Shown one piece after another: positions 1-9,415 of a DNA stretch of 64,000 nt. Below the pieces are notes generated by a model. It was not told where the DNA came from and searched no databases. It was given only the letters and a program-made list of their open reading frames with translations. Each line of letters begins with the position of its first letter. Positions within the stretch are counted from its first letter, which is position 1. Origin of the DNA: an uncultured Verrucomicrobiota bacterium (lineage in GTDB: Bacteria > Verrucomicrobiota > Verrucomicrobiia > Limisphaerales > UBA9464); the NCBI GenBank assembly GCA_903939515.1, contig CAJAHH010000031.1:106811-170810 (forward strand), in the 5' to 3' direction. The translations under genes and the position numbers were made by a program.

Positions 1-203
1 CACAACCGGATCCCGAGCGCTTCGACAAGTTGATCCGGTTTCGTCTGATCAGTGGGTTAGATGCATGTCTGTGGATCCACTTCGAGTTCAGTAATCAACC
101 AGATCCGGACCTGGAAGATCGTCTCAACGATCGTTGCCAACGCTTCTTCGACCGTTTCGGGGTGGGGGTGACGCATGTGACCGTCTTGGCCGGCGAGGAA
201 TGA
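1..203 (+). CDS. C-terminal fragment of an unknown protein
   Basis: An open frame runs in from the left edge (codons from position 3) to a TGA at 201-203 and gives 66 residues. It is rich in charged and aromatic residues, with a repeated D-P-(E/D) pattern and a DRFG motif near the end. The frame stays open without rare codons, so it is probably the end of a real gene whose start lies outside the window. I do not recognise the family and see no motif that assigns a function. The shorter overlapping frame at 134-319 is not convincing. Confidence 0.5.
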   Translation, partial: QPDPERFDKLIRFRLISGLDACLWIHFEFSNQPDPDLEDRLNDRCQRFFDRFGVGVTHVTVLAGEE

Positions 204-447
204 GGGTTAGTGGCGTGCCCGTCACCGCACTGAGGTGCGCCACGACAAGATGGGTTACGACAGGGAGTGAACGACTGGGCCCGATGACTGGATCATTGTC
301 GGTCGGATTTTTCGGCTGAAAACGTTTCGGTCACGGCCGTGCCGAGATCGTCGGTGCGGGTCTGTGGGGCCTCGTCGATGTCCGGACGTTCAGGTGCTCC
401 CCAACGGTCTGCTGGGCTTTTAGCCGCTGGTGGAGTAGCCTTCTCGG

Positions 448-1572
448 ATGATTCGTTTCGGCTCGTTGGAGCTGAAGTCCAACCTGTTTCTGTCGCCGCT
501 GGCGGGCTACACGAACTTGCCGTTCCGTCTGGTGGCGCGGGAGATTGGCGGGCTCGATTTGGCGACGACCGATCTGGTTAACGCGCGGTCGCTCATCGAG
601 GAAAATCCCAAGGCCTTCAAGCTCATTGAAACCAATGAGAACGATCGGCCTCTGGCGGTGCAGTTGTTCGGTTCCGTGCCCGAGGAGATGCGCGATGCGG
701 CGGTGATGCTGCAGGAGCGCGGGGTGAGTGCCATCGACATCAACATGGGATGCCCGGTACGCAAGGTGTGTCGGGTGGGTGGCGGTTCGGCGATGATGGT
801 GGAGCACGAACGGACGCAGCATCTGGTGCGGACGATGGTGGATGCGTTGCGTATCCCGGTGACGGCCAAGATGCGCTTGGGTTGGGATGACGACAATTTG
901 ACGGCGCCCGACCTGGTCCGCGCGCTGGAGGATGCCGGTATCGCCGGGGTATTTATTCATGGGCGGACCCGGGAGCAGGGGTTCTCGGGCTCGGTGAATC
1001 TTGCGGGCATTCGCAAGGTGGTGGAGGCGGCGCGGACGATCCCGGTGATTGGCAATGGCGACGTGACGACGCCCGAGGCGGCAGTGCACATGAAGTCTGA
1101 GACGGGGTGTGCAGGGGTGAGCGTGGGGCGTGGGGCTTTTTATGATCCTTGGATCTTCGTGCGGACGCGGGCGCTGATGCAAACGGGGGTGCTGCCGCCA
1201 GAACCTGGCATCGAGGACCGGGTTCGGGTCATGTCTCGGCACCTCGACCTGATGGTGGAGGTCTTCGGGGAGCGGCATGGCTGCGTGATGTTTCGCAAGA
1301 TCGGCCCGTGGTATGCCAAGCGCTTTGGTCCGGCCAACGAGTTCAGCAAGAAGATCGTGCGGATGGAGTCCCGGGCCCAATACCTCGAGATCGTGGACAG
1401 CTACTTGCGCTGGCGTCGGCAGTTCTGCGACGAGTCGGGCCACCTGCTGCCGCGCTACCAGTTGGCACCGATGGTGGCCAGTTTCATGCGTGACGATGGA
1501 AACTCCGATGAACCCGCAAGCATTCGGCGCGAGGCCATCCCAGTGCCCAAGGGGCCGGTCGAGGTCTGGTGA
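448..1572 (+). CDS. dus: tRNA-dihydrouridine synthase (DusB/NifR3-like)
   Basis: Flavin enzyme of the Dus family that reduces uridine to dihydrouridine in the tRNA D-loop using NADPH. The TIM-barrel start is typical, with LAGYTNLPFR near residues 18-27 where Dus proteins bind FMN. The catalytic cysteine lies in INMGCPVRKV at about residue 102. Further family marks are TAKMRLGWDD, FIHGRTREQGFSG and GNGDV, which belong to the barrel phosphate-binding region. The length of 374 residues is slightly longer than usual because of a 50-residue C-terminal tail. The ATG at 448 directly precedes the conserved start. It stands alone on the plus strand, facing the polysaccharide cluster. Dus subtype cannot be fixed by eye. 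Confidence 0.93.
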   Translation: MIRFGSLELKSNLFLSPLAGYTNLPFRLVAREIGGLDLATTDLVNARSLIEENPKAFKLIETNENDRPLAVQLFGSVPEEMRDAAVMLQERGVSAIDINMGCPVRKVCRVGGGSAMMVEHERTQHLVRTMVDALRIPVTAKMRLGWDDDNLTAPDLVRALEDAGIAGVFIHGRTREQGFSGSVNLAGIRKVVEAARTIPVIGNGDVTTPEAAVHMKSETGCAGVSVGRGAFYDPWIFVRTRALMQTGVLPPEPGIEDRVRVMSRHLDLMVEVFGERHGCVMFRKIGPWYAKRFGPANEFSKKIVRMESRAQYLEIVDSYLRWRRQFCDESGHLLPRYQLAPMVASFMRDDGNSDEPASIRREAIPVPKGPVEVW

Positions 1573-1739
1573 CGGAGGCGTGGCCGAGGGACTGTAGACC
1601 GGGCTTGCGGAGCGTGGTTCGAAGGGTGCGGTGGGTCCAAAACCGGTATGAGACCGACGCCCTACCGTTCGGAAACCTCACGAGACCGACGGGGTCTTGA
1701 TATCCGCGATTTCGGTGATATCCCGGGGAAGGGTCTTGT

Positions 1740-2513
1740 TTAAGCGCGCTTCTCGGCGACCACCCAGGCGTTGAAGAGCCCGTATTTCAGGGGGGAAGCA
1801 TTGAGGAGCAAGTTGATCCAGCCGGGCACGGTGCGGTCGGTGCAGGCCACCTCGACGAGGCGGGCTCCGTTGCGCTCGAGGAAGAATCCCATGTCGAGGG
1901 CGTTGGTGCAGACGATGGCGTCGTCGTCCGGGGTGAACGGTTCCTTGATGATGGGGGACATCCGCTCGAAGCGGACTTGATCGGGCGTCTGCCGCATGGC
2001 TTTCCGCCGCTCCAGCAGGCCTTGGAGGTTGTGCCACTTGTTGCCGAGGCCCCGCATGCGCGGATGGTAATCGCGCCAACCGAGGAATCGCAGAAAGTTG
2101 GGACTGCTCAACACGATGCGTCCGCCCGGAGCGCACACTCGGACCGCTTCGGCGATGAAGGCCTCCGGATCCTGCACATGCTCCACCACGTTCAGCGCAC
2201 CGACTCGCTGGAAATGACCGTCGGGGTAGGGGAGTTGGTTGCCATCATACAGCAGGCACCGGTCGGTGAAGGCTCGGGTGCGCTCGATGTTCGGCCCGGA
2301 CACATCCACACCGTGCGCTTCAAAGCCCTCGCGCGTCAGTTGGGCCACGACTTGGCCTACGCCGCATCCGATGTCGAGCACTCGGGCACCCGGTGTCCTC
2401 GGGCGAAGAGCTCCCGTGAACTTGGCGTAGAAGGCTGCGTCCCAGTTGGCCAGGATGTCGGCATAGGCCAGGTCATTGCGGACGTGGTCGAGATGGCTGG
2501 GCGTGGAGGCCAT
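1740..2513 (-). CDS. class I SAM-dependent methyltransferase
   Basis: A 257-residue soluble methyltransferase of the UbiG/Methyltransf_11 fold. Motif I, VLDIGCGVGQV, near residues 45-55 binds S-adenosylmethionine. It is followed by an acidic residue (GVDVSGPNI) that should contact the ribose, and by a post-motif stretch GALNVVEHVQDPEAF. The C-terminal third has no recognised substrate domain. It is the last gene of the minus-strand polysaccharide cluster, only 2 nt after the YfhO-like gene, so it is almost certainly co-transcribed. I infer methylation of a glycan or lipid intermediate, but the substrate is unknown. Confidence 0.85.
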   Translation of the reverse strand: MASTPSHLDHVRNDLAYADILANWDAAFYAKFTGALRPRTPGARVLDIGCGVGQVVAQLTREGFEAHGVDVSGPNIERTRAFTDRCLLYDGNQLPYPDGHFQRVGALNVVEHVQDPEAFIAEAVRVCAPGGRIVLSSPNFLRFLGWRDYHPRMRGLGNKWHNLQGLLERRKAMRQTPDQVRFERMSPIIKEPFTPDDDAIVCTNALDMGFFLERNGARLVEVACTDRTVPGWINLLLNASPLKYGLFNAWVVAEKRA

Positions 2514-2515
2514 GG

Positions 2516-5176
2516 TCAGTCAGCGCTGGAGGGCTTGGGTGCCAAGATGAGGATGCCCACCAGGAGGAGGCCTGTTGCGACGGCCGCGAGGCTGACCCAC
2601 AAGGTCTGGTGAGGCGGATCAAAGCGGTATTCGACGGTGTGTTCGCCGGCGGCCACCGAAACGCCCCGCATGAGAAAGTTGGCCCGCAGCAGTGGTGTGG
2701 ATTGGCCGTCGACTGTCACTTTCCAGTCGGGGTGCCAGCGGTCATTGAGCAGCAGAATGCCGGGCGCGGTGGAGCGGGTCTTTACTGTGATGTGTTTGGG
2801 TGCGTATTGGGTGATGGAGGCTTCGGATGTGGCGGACGTGGGTGAGGGTGTGGTCCCTGCGATCTTCTCTGAAAGGAGGACTTGTCGGGCCGGGTCCCAG
2901 TCGGGCGCGCGAAGCTGCTGGAGGGTTTGCGCGTCGCTGAGGCCGGTCTGCCAGTCGGTGTAGAACTTCGCACGAGGTAGCGTGCCGGTGAATTCCAACA
3001 CCGCGAAGGGTCCCGTTTCGGAGGCGGTGGCCGTGAGCAATTGCACCATGTCGGCGGTGGCAGTTGAAGCGTTGGGGGGCGTGACTCCCGGCTTGAGCCC
3101 GAGACCGAAGGGCATCTTCAGGCGGATGCGTTTCTGGACGGGATCCACCATACCGTTGAGCTGGTCGACCACCTCCTTAGATCCCAGAATGTACCGGGTG
3201 TTAGTGAGCTGCCACAGGCGGCCGACCAAGGGTAGATTACTTTGATTCTCGAGCAGGCCCAGTGCGGCAAAATAGGCGGTCTCCAGCTCGGGCACACGGG
3301 GCATCTGGGAGATGTCCAGAGACTGGATATTAAAATACTGGAACTGGTTCTCGAGCCATTCTTTCTGCAGGTAGGTCCAGGAGAGGGTCGATTCACCCCC
3401 GACGAGCGGTCCCTGGCGGTGCGGATCGAGGAAGGCGGTCACGCGCTGTTCCCAGGGTTTGTCTTTTAGCAAGTCCAACACCGGGTTGGACTGATAGCGG
3501 GTCACCCAATCGTAGTACTTCACCCAGGGCGTATTGGCCCGGTACAGATCCACCACCAGCACGGTTCCCAACAGCATCCAGCCAATCCGGGCCCGGGTGC
3601 CGTTGAAGAATCCGGTGATCATTCCTCCAACCAGTGCCAGGGAGATCGCGAAAAAGCCGAGAGCCTTCCATGCTTCGCCGATGGAAAATTCGGCGGTGGC
3701 CGGAGGCCCCATCTGGAACTCGATGCCACGCAGATGTGATTTTAGTTCAGCGGCACCTCCCGCGTAATTGAGGGCTCCCACCGCTGCGATCGCAAAGCAC
3801 GCCACGGCACCGAAGACCCAATTGACCTCGCCCGGGGCGGCCGTCTTTCTCCAGGTGGCGAATTGATCCTTCCAGCCGCCCAGGCGTTCCTTGCCCGAGG
3901 CCAGAGATCCCCGCGCGATGGCTTCCAGTCCGTAGGCGAAGAGCACCCACAATGCGAGGTGCATCACATGCAGGAACTTGGAAGGAATGCGGATGGTTGA
4001 AAGGTAAGGGATGGCGAAAAAGATCCGGTAGAACGGAGCGAAGTGCCCCCAGGACAGCGCCAGCGAACCGGTTGCCACGGCGGTCCAGAACCACACCATC
4101 CGGCGCTCTTGTTCTGAGTATGGAGACTGTTTTTTGCGCAGTGAGGTCGCCGCGGCGTAGCTCGCCACGAGCACCACCAGAATACCGGCATACTCACCGG
4201 CCCCGCTCCATCGACCCTTGGACGTTCCGTCAAAGCCCACCGCGCCCCAGTAGGCGCCGCCGTCCGGGCTGTCCATGCGGTAACCGAAAAGTCCCGGCAC
4301 GATGATGCGCAGTGACTCCACTGGCGGCAGGCTAATCGCCGTGGCGAACTGCCACCGCTGCGCCTCGCTCTCTCGCGTCTGGGACATGCCCGAAACGGCG
4401 ACGATTTGAGTGCTGACCAGCGCGTGGATGGCGTGGGCCGCGATCCATCCGGCGAAGACGACCACTGCCGTGAGACGCATCGCGGCGTTCCAGAGCTTCC
4501 GTGGGGTCTCGATGGATTCCGTCCAGCACTGCCAGACCAGGAAGGCGGCCACGTAAAGGCTGAGGATGGCACCGATGTCGCCGCCCTCGCTGACGTTCAG
4601 ACCGGTCGCGAGGCCTGCTGCAGCGATCGAGAGCCAGCGTCGCCAACCGGTATCCCGCCCAGCCAGGCCCGCCAGAGCCAGCAGGGTGAAGCCGAGTGAG
4701 AACGCCTTGGCTGGCAACCCCCAACAGGCGTAGGACACCGGATTGGAGGCCAGTGCGGCAGCGATGCCCGAAAGGATGGCGACCTCGGAGCGGAATCCGA
4801 GGCGTCGGACAAAAAACCAACAACTAAGGCCCAGGAAGACTAGCGACAGCGGCACGTAGAACTTGGCCACGAAGAGCGGGCTGTTCACGATGGTCCCCAG
4901 TATCTGGGTCAGATTGGGGGTCGCTCCGATCGTGACCGATCCAACCCAGTTGAGATCTTGCCAGAATCCAAAGAAACCATCCGGAAGCCTGCCTGCGTCG
5001 GAGTGTAGAACTCCAAGTGGTGCATCATTGGAGAAAAGCACGAATTCAGGGCGTAGGCTCTTCCAGAAAATAGTGCCCACGGCCAGCATCAGGATGGCCC
5101 AGGCCCACAGTAGCGGCCGGAAACGGCCGACGCCCTTTAAGGGTTCGGATAGAGGCGAGAAGGAGGTCGTTTTCAT
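2516..5176 (-). CDS. YfhO-like multi-pass membrane protein
   Basis: An 886-residue integral membrane protein with about a dozen hydrophobic segments in the first two thirds and a soluble C-terminal region ending in one more membrane helix. The C-terminal block WHPDWKVTVDGQSTPL followed by AGEHTVEYRF is the signature of the YfhO family, whose studied members act in glycosylation of lipoteichoic acid or surface polymers. I chose the ATG at 5176 because its codon overlaps the TGA of the upstream glycosyltransferase in an ATGA junction; a longer reading frame to 5257 would sit inside that gene. The family has a GT-C-like topology, so it probably uses a lipid-linked sugar donor or acceptor. The exact reaction is unknown. 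Confidence 0.82.
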   Translation of the reverse strand: MKTTSFSPLSEPLKGVGRFRPLLWAWAILMLAVGTIFWKSLRPEFVLFSNDAPLGVLHSDAGRLPDGFFGFWQDLNWVGSVTIGATPNLTQILGTIVNSPLFVAKFYVPLSLVFLGLSCWFFVRRLGFRSEVAILSGIAAALASNPVSYACWGLPAKAFSLGFTLLALAGLAGRDTGWRRWLSIAAAGLATGLNVSEGGDIGAILSLYVAAFLVWQCWTESIETPRKLWNAAMRLTAVVVFAGWIAAHAIHALVSTQIVAVSGMSQTRESEAQRWQFATAISLPPVESLRIIVPGLFGYRMDSPDGGAYWGAVGFDGTSKGRWSGAGEYAGILVVLVASYAAATSLRKKQSPYSEQERRMVWFWTAVATGSLALSWGHFAPFYRIFFAIPYLSTIRIPSKFLHVMHLALWVLFAYGLEAIARGSLASGKERLGGWKDQFATWRKTAAPGEVNWVFGAVACFAIAAVGALNYAGGAAELKSHLRGIEFQMGPPATAEFSIGEAWKALGFFAISLALVGGMITGFFNGTRARIGWMLLGTVLVVDLYRANTPWVKYYDWVTRYQSNPVLDLLKDKPWEQRVTAFLDPHRQGPLVGGESTLSWTYLQKEWLENQFQYFNIQSLDISQMPRVPELETAYFAALGLLENQSNLPLVGRLWQLTNTRYILGSKEVVDQLNGMVDPVQKRIRLKMPFGLGLKPGVTPPNASTATADMVQLLTATASETGPFAVLEFTGTLPRAKFYTDWQTGLSDAQTLQQLRAPDWDPARQVLLSEKIAGTTPSPTSATSEASITQYAPKHITVKTRSTAPGILLLNDRWHPDWKVTVDGQSTPLLRANFLMRGVSVAAGEHTVEYRFDPPHQTLWVSLAAVATGLLLVGILILAPKPSSAD

Positions 5177-6171
5177 CGGTTTGGGGAGTCGTTCCGGGTC
5201 GCGGGATGGGAGCCGAAGAGTCGGTCTCTGAAAAAGACGGCGATGCGTCCCAGCCACCAGTGCCAGGGACGTATCAGGCCCCAGGCCATGTCTCCGATGG
5301 CCTTGGCGTAGACGGTGTCAACGGGGTAGGCCATTTGCTGCTTCACGACGGATCGTGCCGCGAAGAGGCATTGGATGCGTTGGCTCCAGGCCCACCGACT
5401 CAGGGTGCCGACCGGTGCCCACCGGGCGATTTGCTTCATGGCCCTCAGTTCGTCGGCCACCCAGCTTTCCAGTCTCCGTGAATTCGCCGTGGTGGCGCTG
5501 CCGCCGTGGTGGCGGATCTGGCAGAGGATTTCCGTCCGCTCCCGCAGCGCCGAGGAATGACGGGCCCAGTCGGCGTAGAAGACGCAGTCGCCCACCTGGG
5601 GGTAGTCCAGTGGGAAACGGCACGGAGCCGTTTTCCGGCCGGTCTTGAGCAGGACCGAGCCGCAGAAGATGGTCTGCAATTGGCCTTGTTGCTTCACGAA
5701 GTCGACCAAGCGAATCGGCCGGGCCTCCGGTGGCAGAGGCTGCGGTTGGCCCGCCAGCAACGTCCCCGAGGCGTCGATCTTTTCGGTCAGTGACCAAGCC
5801 ATGGCCGGTGCGGTCGAATCGTCCAGTGTGGGCGCAAGCCTTTCCAAGAAGCCCGGCAGAACCAGGTCGTCGGCCAAAAGGATGTGCAGGATGTCGGTTT
5901 CAACCGCGAGGTCGAGGCAGCGGTTCAGGTTGCCGAAGAGCCCCTGATTCCGTTCATTGCGCCGGAGTTCGCCCTGCAGGCGGGGATGCTCGGCGAAGAA
6001 GGCCTGGACCAGTTCCGGGGTGCCGTCGGTAGAGACGTCATCGATCACCACTACCCGATCGGGCGGTGTGGTCTGGGCAGCCAAAGAGTCCAACGTGGCC
6101 CGCAGGTAGCGGGCACCGTTATAGACCGGGATGACAGTGAGAATTTCGGACACCTTAAGAGAGGGGACCAC
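5173..6171 (-). CDS. family 2 glycosyltransferase
   Basis: A 332-residue GT2 (GT-A fold) enzyme. The N-terminus ILTVIPVYNGARYLRATLDS is the classic nucleotide-sugar binding strand, followed by VVVIDDVSTDGT and by LLADDLVLPGF, which carries the DXD-like metal site. It should transfer a sugar from a nucleotide donor to a growing polysaccharide or lipid carrier on the cytoplasmic face. The start is uncertain: the first codon of this frame is GTG, a second GTG lies six codons in, and there is no clear ribosome site. It overlaps the downstream YfhO-like gene by 4 nt and follows the RmlD-like gene after 72 nt. Confidence 0.88.
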   Translation of the reverse strand: MVPSLKVSEILTVIPVYNGARYLRATLDSLAAQTTPPDRVVVIDDVSTDGTPELVQAFFAEHPRLQGELRRNERNQGLFGNLNRCLDLAVETDILHILLADDLVLPGFLERLAPTLDDSTAPAMAWSLTEKIDASGTLLAGQPQPLPPEARPIRLVDFVKQQGQLQTIFCGSVLLKTGRKTAPCRFPLDYPQVGDCVFYADWARHSSALRERTEILCQIRHHGGSATTANSRRLESWVADELRAMKQIARWAPVGTLSRWAWSQRIQCLFAARSVVKQQMAYPVDTVYAKAIGDMAWGLIRPWHWWLGRIAVFFRDRLFGSHPATRNDSPNR

Positions 6172-6243
6172 AAGCCGCTATTCCGTGAAAGCCCCCATGT
6201 CGGCCCACGATGGACTGGGTATCCGAGATTTGGAGAGGGTTGG

Positions 6244-7059
6244 TCAATTTGCGGTCAGCGGGGTTGATGGAAATCGAGGGGTGTACCATTTTCGGAGCTC
6301 CTCGAGTTGGCTCTTCAGGGAAGGGCAAATGACATCGGGCGTCAGGGTTCGTATCACCGGCTGTGCTGCTGCCTCGGGGTGGATCTCGATGGGCCAATCC
6401 CAGGTGTCTCCGATGAGCCTCAGGACCTCGGCCTTGTGGATCGGCGGCCAGATGCCGGGCTGACAGACCGGTTCTGGGGATCGAGCTTCTAGAAGTCCTT
6501 GGCAGACCATGGCCCACTGGAGCGTGGTGATTCCATTCCAGGCGTGGTTGACGAAGCCTCGAACAGGCCCGCGCTGGGTGAGGAACCAGCCCATGAGACT
6601 TCTCGGGGCGGCAGCCCGGAGTTCGGGGCCCAGGATCGAGCATCGGATGACGAGCCCTCCGGCCGACCGCACCCGAAGTTCGGCTTCCCACTTGGATTGG
6701 CCATAGTCGTCGGTGGCATCCGCGAGTTCCCTAGTCTGCCGGGCCGGCAAATCGGATCGGAAGATCCCGTCGGTGCTGGCCTGAATGAACCGAGCGCTAC
6801 TTCCTTGCAGGCATTCCAGGGACAATTCCACCAGGCGGATGTGGGTGTCGATGAGTGCCTGGGGTGGCGATCCAGCCCGAATCCCGATGCAATTAATTAC
6901 CGTCTCGGGATGCGTGATTCGGAGCGATTCGATGAATCTGGCCGGCGAATCTGGATCGAAACGAGGTTCCGGGGTTTGGACCGAATGCCCCGCCTCGGTT
7001 AAGAAGCGGGCGACGACATGGCCCAGCATGCCAGAGGCACCGAGTACAGTGACTCGCAT
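6244..7059 (-). CDS. RmlD-like NDP-sugar reductase (SDR family)
   Basis: A 271-residue short-chain dehydrogenase of the RmlD substrate-binding type. The NAD(P) glycine motif VLGASGMLGHVVA lies at residues 4-16, the strand FIQASTDGIF follows, and the catalytic YGQSK (YxxxK) is near residue 126. Relatives reduce 4-keto or 3-keto nucleotide sugars such as dTDP-4-dehydrorhamnose, or act as FnlB in UDP-N-acetyl-L-fucosamine synthesis. The ATG at 7059 shares a base with the TAA of the upstream C-methyltransferase (TAATG), which supports this start over a longer frame. Together with the dehydratase/epimerase at 8307-9296 it suggests a dedicated route to an unusual deoxy sugar. Confidence 0.85.
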   Translation of the reverse strand: MRVTVLGASGMLGHVVARFLTEAGHSVQTPEPRFDPDSPARFIESLRITHPETVINCIGIRAGSPPQALIDTHIRLVELSLECLQGSSARFIQASTDGIFRSDLPARQTRELADATDDYGQSKWEAELRVRSAGGLVIRCSILGPELRAAAPRSLMGWFLTQRGPVRGFVNHAWNGITTLQWAMVCQGLLEARSPEPVCQPGIWPPIHKAEVLRLIGDTWDWPIEIHPEAAAQPVIRTLTPDVICPSLKSQLEELRKWYTPRFPSTPLTAN

Positions 7060-8294
7060 TAAGCCTCCCCGAAGGCGGTCAACCATTCCCAAGAGTGACC
7101 GGGATATTTACGAACGATGTCGTCCCGATGATTCCAGGCGGTGACCAGGCAGGCGACCGGCGGGTGCTGGATCATCTCGGCCGGAGCCACGATGGGTGTC
7201 TCGGTCTGGGGAATGAATTTTCCGCACCGCAGCGGCGACTCATCAACGATGTAATTAAAGCGCAGGTGCCGAAGTTGGTTCAGGTAGACATTGGCGCGAC
7301 CGGCGGCTCCGTAGGCGGCAATGGGACGGCCTTCCTGGAGAAGGCGCTCGAGCCTCCGTGCTGCGGGGGTCTCAGCACGGCGGTCATAGGCGCGTTGGAT
7401 GTCATCCAGACCGAACTCCGACTCCAATGCCTGGCTTGAAATTCCGGTCGCCGAGGGGTCCCGGCGGAAGCGCACTCGCAGCAATCCTCCATGCAGCGGG
7501 GTTCTGAGGGTGGCCTCATGGGTGAAGCCCAATCGGCAGACGCAGCGGATCAAGGCTGATTCGCTCCATTCAACCTTGTGTTCGTGATAAATGGTGTCCC
7601 ATTGCCCGCCGCTCAGAGTCGCAGCGAGGTCGTGGACTTCGACCCAGAAATGTCCGCCCGGTTTGAGAGCTAAGGCAGCCCCGGCGAAGACTTCCCGAAG
7701 GTCCGTAATGTGTGCGAGGCAGTTGGATCCGGAGAGCACATCCACCGATGCTTCCAGTCCGTGTTCCCGGACCACCTCCGGCGTGAACGGGCGATTGACC
7801 AGACGCCACGAAGCGGCGGCACCCGCGCGTCTCGACACGTCGCTCGGGTCCACACCGATCCGCCGCCAACCCGGGGGGAGTTGATTGAGCAGAACCCCGT
7901 CATTGCACCCGATCTCCAGATAGGTCAGGGCCGACTCCTTGCCGTAAAATGCCGCAAGAATATCGGAGAAACCAATGAAGTGTCGAACCAAGCCCGGGAC
8001 CGTCGATGAGGCGTAGTTGTATTCCTCGTACAGTTGGGACCCGGAGATGTCCTCAGCCACTTGGACGGCTCCGCAACAGGAGCATCGCATCCAGGTCAGC
8101 GGGAACAGAGGTGCCGTGCGAGCCGATTCAGCGGACCGGCAGAACATTCCGGCCAAAGGCATCGGCTCCATGTGCAGCACGGGGACCAGTCCTGAGGATG
8201 GGGCGTGGCAACCTCGGCACTGTTGGATCGTAGGGGACGACATTCGGGAGAAATTCAGGGGTGGTCGATCAACGGGGGAGTTCGGCTCGGTCAT
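7059..8294 (-). CDS. sugar C-methyltransferase (NovU/TylCIII type)
   Basis: A 411-residue three-domain methyltransferase. The N-terminus has two cysteine pairs, CRGCH near residue 26 and CSCC near residue 73, which form the zinc-binding domain (Methyltransf_13). Next comes a phrase typical of the family, YEEYNYASSTVPG, and the SAM-binding YLEIGCNDGVLL. The C-terminal part, with IAAYGAAGRANVYL and VDESPLRCGKFIPQT, is the Methyltransf_14 domain. Known members C-methylate keto NDP-deoxysugars at C3. Its place between a 4,6-dehydratase/epimerase-like and an RmlD-like gene fits a branched-sugar pathway. It begins 12 nt after the upstream gene. Confidence 0.88.
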   Translation of the reverse strand: MTEPNSPVDRPPLNFSRMSSPTIQQCRGCHAPSSGLVPVLHMEPMPLAGMFCRSAESARTAPLFPLTWMRCSCCGAVQVAEDISGSQLYEEYNYASSTVPGLVRHFIGFSDILAAFYGKESALTYLEIGCNDGVLLNQLPPGWRRIGVDPSDVSRRAGAAASWRLVNRPFTPEVVREHGLEASVDVLSGSNCLAHITDLREVFAGAALALKPGGHFWVEVHDLAATLSGGQWDTIYHEHKVEWSESALIRCVCRLGFTHEATLRTPLHGGLLRVRFRRDPSATGISSQALESEFGLDDIQRAYDRRAETPAARRLERLLQEGRPIAAYGAAGRANVYLNQLRHLRFNYIVDESPLRCGKFIPQTETPIVAPAEMIQHPPVACLVTAWNHRDDIVRKYPGHSWEWLTAFGEA

Positions 8295-8306
8295 CCAATC
8301 AAACTC

Positions 8307-9296
8307 TCAGGTGTATTCTTCAACGACCCCGGCGGCATCGAGCAGCGGAGTTATCTCGTCGAAGGTCTTTAGCCTGCGGGTGTTTTCCGAGCTGTATTCT
8401 GAACCCAATGCCTGAGGGGTTAGTTCTTCGGGTAGGCGGTATTCTGGGTGAATGGTGAAGTAGGTTTCACTCTCGCTCACCCGTTGAAGCTCATACTCAT
8501 TGACTAAGATTTCGTGAATCTTCTCGCCGGGTCGAATACCCACTTCTTGGATGGGGTGATTCGTTCCTTGGGGGCTGTATTTCCGACGCATGGCTTCGGC
8601 CAGGGTTTGAACCGTGCAGGCGGGTGCCTTCCGAACAAAGATTTCTCCGCCTTGTGCCATTGTCATCGCATGGAAGACGAGGTCCACAGATTGGTCCAAG
8701 GTCATGAGGAACCGAGTCATGTGCGGCACTGTGAGCGTCAGTGGAACGTTTTCTTGGATTTGCCGAAGAAACAAAGGAATCACCGATCCCCTGCTGCCCA
8801 TGACATTTCCGTAGCGAACGCAGCAGAATGTGGTGGATCCACCGAACTGATTTTGGCTACAGACCAGTTTTTCCATCATGGCTTTGCTGGTGCCCATGGC
8901 GTTGACGGGTTTGACGGCCTTGTCGGTGCTTAGGGCCACGACGGTCTTTACTCCAGCGGCACGGGCCGTTGAGCAAATGTTCTGGGTGCCTAGAATGTTG
9001 GTCTTGATCGCTTCGAGGGGGTAACTCTCGCACGAGGGCACCTGCTTCAGGGCGGCCGCATGGAAGACGTATTGAACTCCACTCATGGCCTCGTCCAACC
9101 GACCGGCATCACGGACATCGCCGATGATGTAGCGGAATTGGGGCCAACGGCGCTGCATCTCCCATTGCTTCTTCTCGTCGCGGCTGAAGATGCGGATCTC
9201 CGCCGGGTTCAGGTCGAGAAGATGACGCGCGACGCGGTTACCGAAGGAACCGGTGCCCCCGGTGATCAGGATGGTCGCGCCGGAAAGAGATCGCAT
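8307..9296 (-). CDS. UDP-N-acetylglucosamine 4,6-dehydratase/epimerase (FnlA/CapE-like)
   Basis: A 329-residue extended SDR enzyme of the polysaccharide-biosynthesis (FnlA/CapE/CapD) family. The NAD site ILITGGTGSFGNRVARHL is at residues 9-26 and the family phrase EIRIFSRDEKKQ follows. YVFHAAALKQVPSCESYP and VALSTDKAVKPVNAMG, followed by SKAMMEK, contain the catalytic region with the atypical Met-x-x-x-Lys seen in this subfamily. Relatives act on UDP-GlcNAc, dehydrating at C4/C6 with C5 epimerisation. It is the promoter-proximal gene of the minus-strand cluster and diverges from the isomerase gene at 9416 across a 119-bp gap that should hold both promoters. Confidence 0.88.
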   Translation of the reverse strand: MRSLSGATILITGGTGSFGNRVARHLLDLNPAEIRIFSRDEKKQWEMQRRWPQFRYIIGDVRDAGRLDEAMSGVQYVFHAAALKQVPSCESYPLEAIKTNILGTQNICSTARAAGVKTVVALSTDKAVKPVNAMGTSKAMMEKLVCSQNQFGGSTTFCCVRYGNVMGSRGSVIPLFLRQIQENVPLTLTVPHMTRFLMTLDQSVDLVFHAMTMAQGGEIFVRKAPACTVQTLAEAMRRKYSPQGTNHPIQEVGIRPGEKIHEILVNEYELQRVSESETYFTIHPEYRLPEELTPQALGSEYSSENTRRLKTFDEITPLLDAAGVVEEYT

Positions 9297-9415
9297 GGGC
9301 GCTTTCTACCGAAGAGCTGTTTCCAAGGGCAGAGATTTGTTGTCGTACAACCTCAGTCCAATGCCCCCAACGACAATCTCGACGTTGTGACGGTTTCCCT
9401 TCAAACTTCTCAAAC

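Noticed and set aside
134..319. Short plus-strand frame of 61 codons near the left edge
   Set aside because: It overlaps the better-supported partial gene in another frame and has no family likeness or ribosome site.
331..1443. A 370-residue minus-strand open frame opposite the dus gene
   Set aside because: It is histidine/arginine-rich and proline-rich in the way antisense frames of GC-rich genes are, and the opposite strand encodes a clear Dus protein.
1573..1640. A sequence starting GGAGGCGTGGCCGAG that resembles the start of a tRNA-Ser or tRNA-Leu
   Set aside because: The following bases do not form an anticodon arm or a closing acceptor stem, so it is not an intact tRNA and I cannot show it is a remnant.
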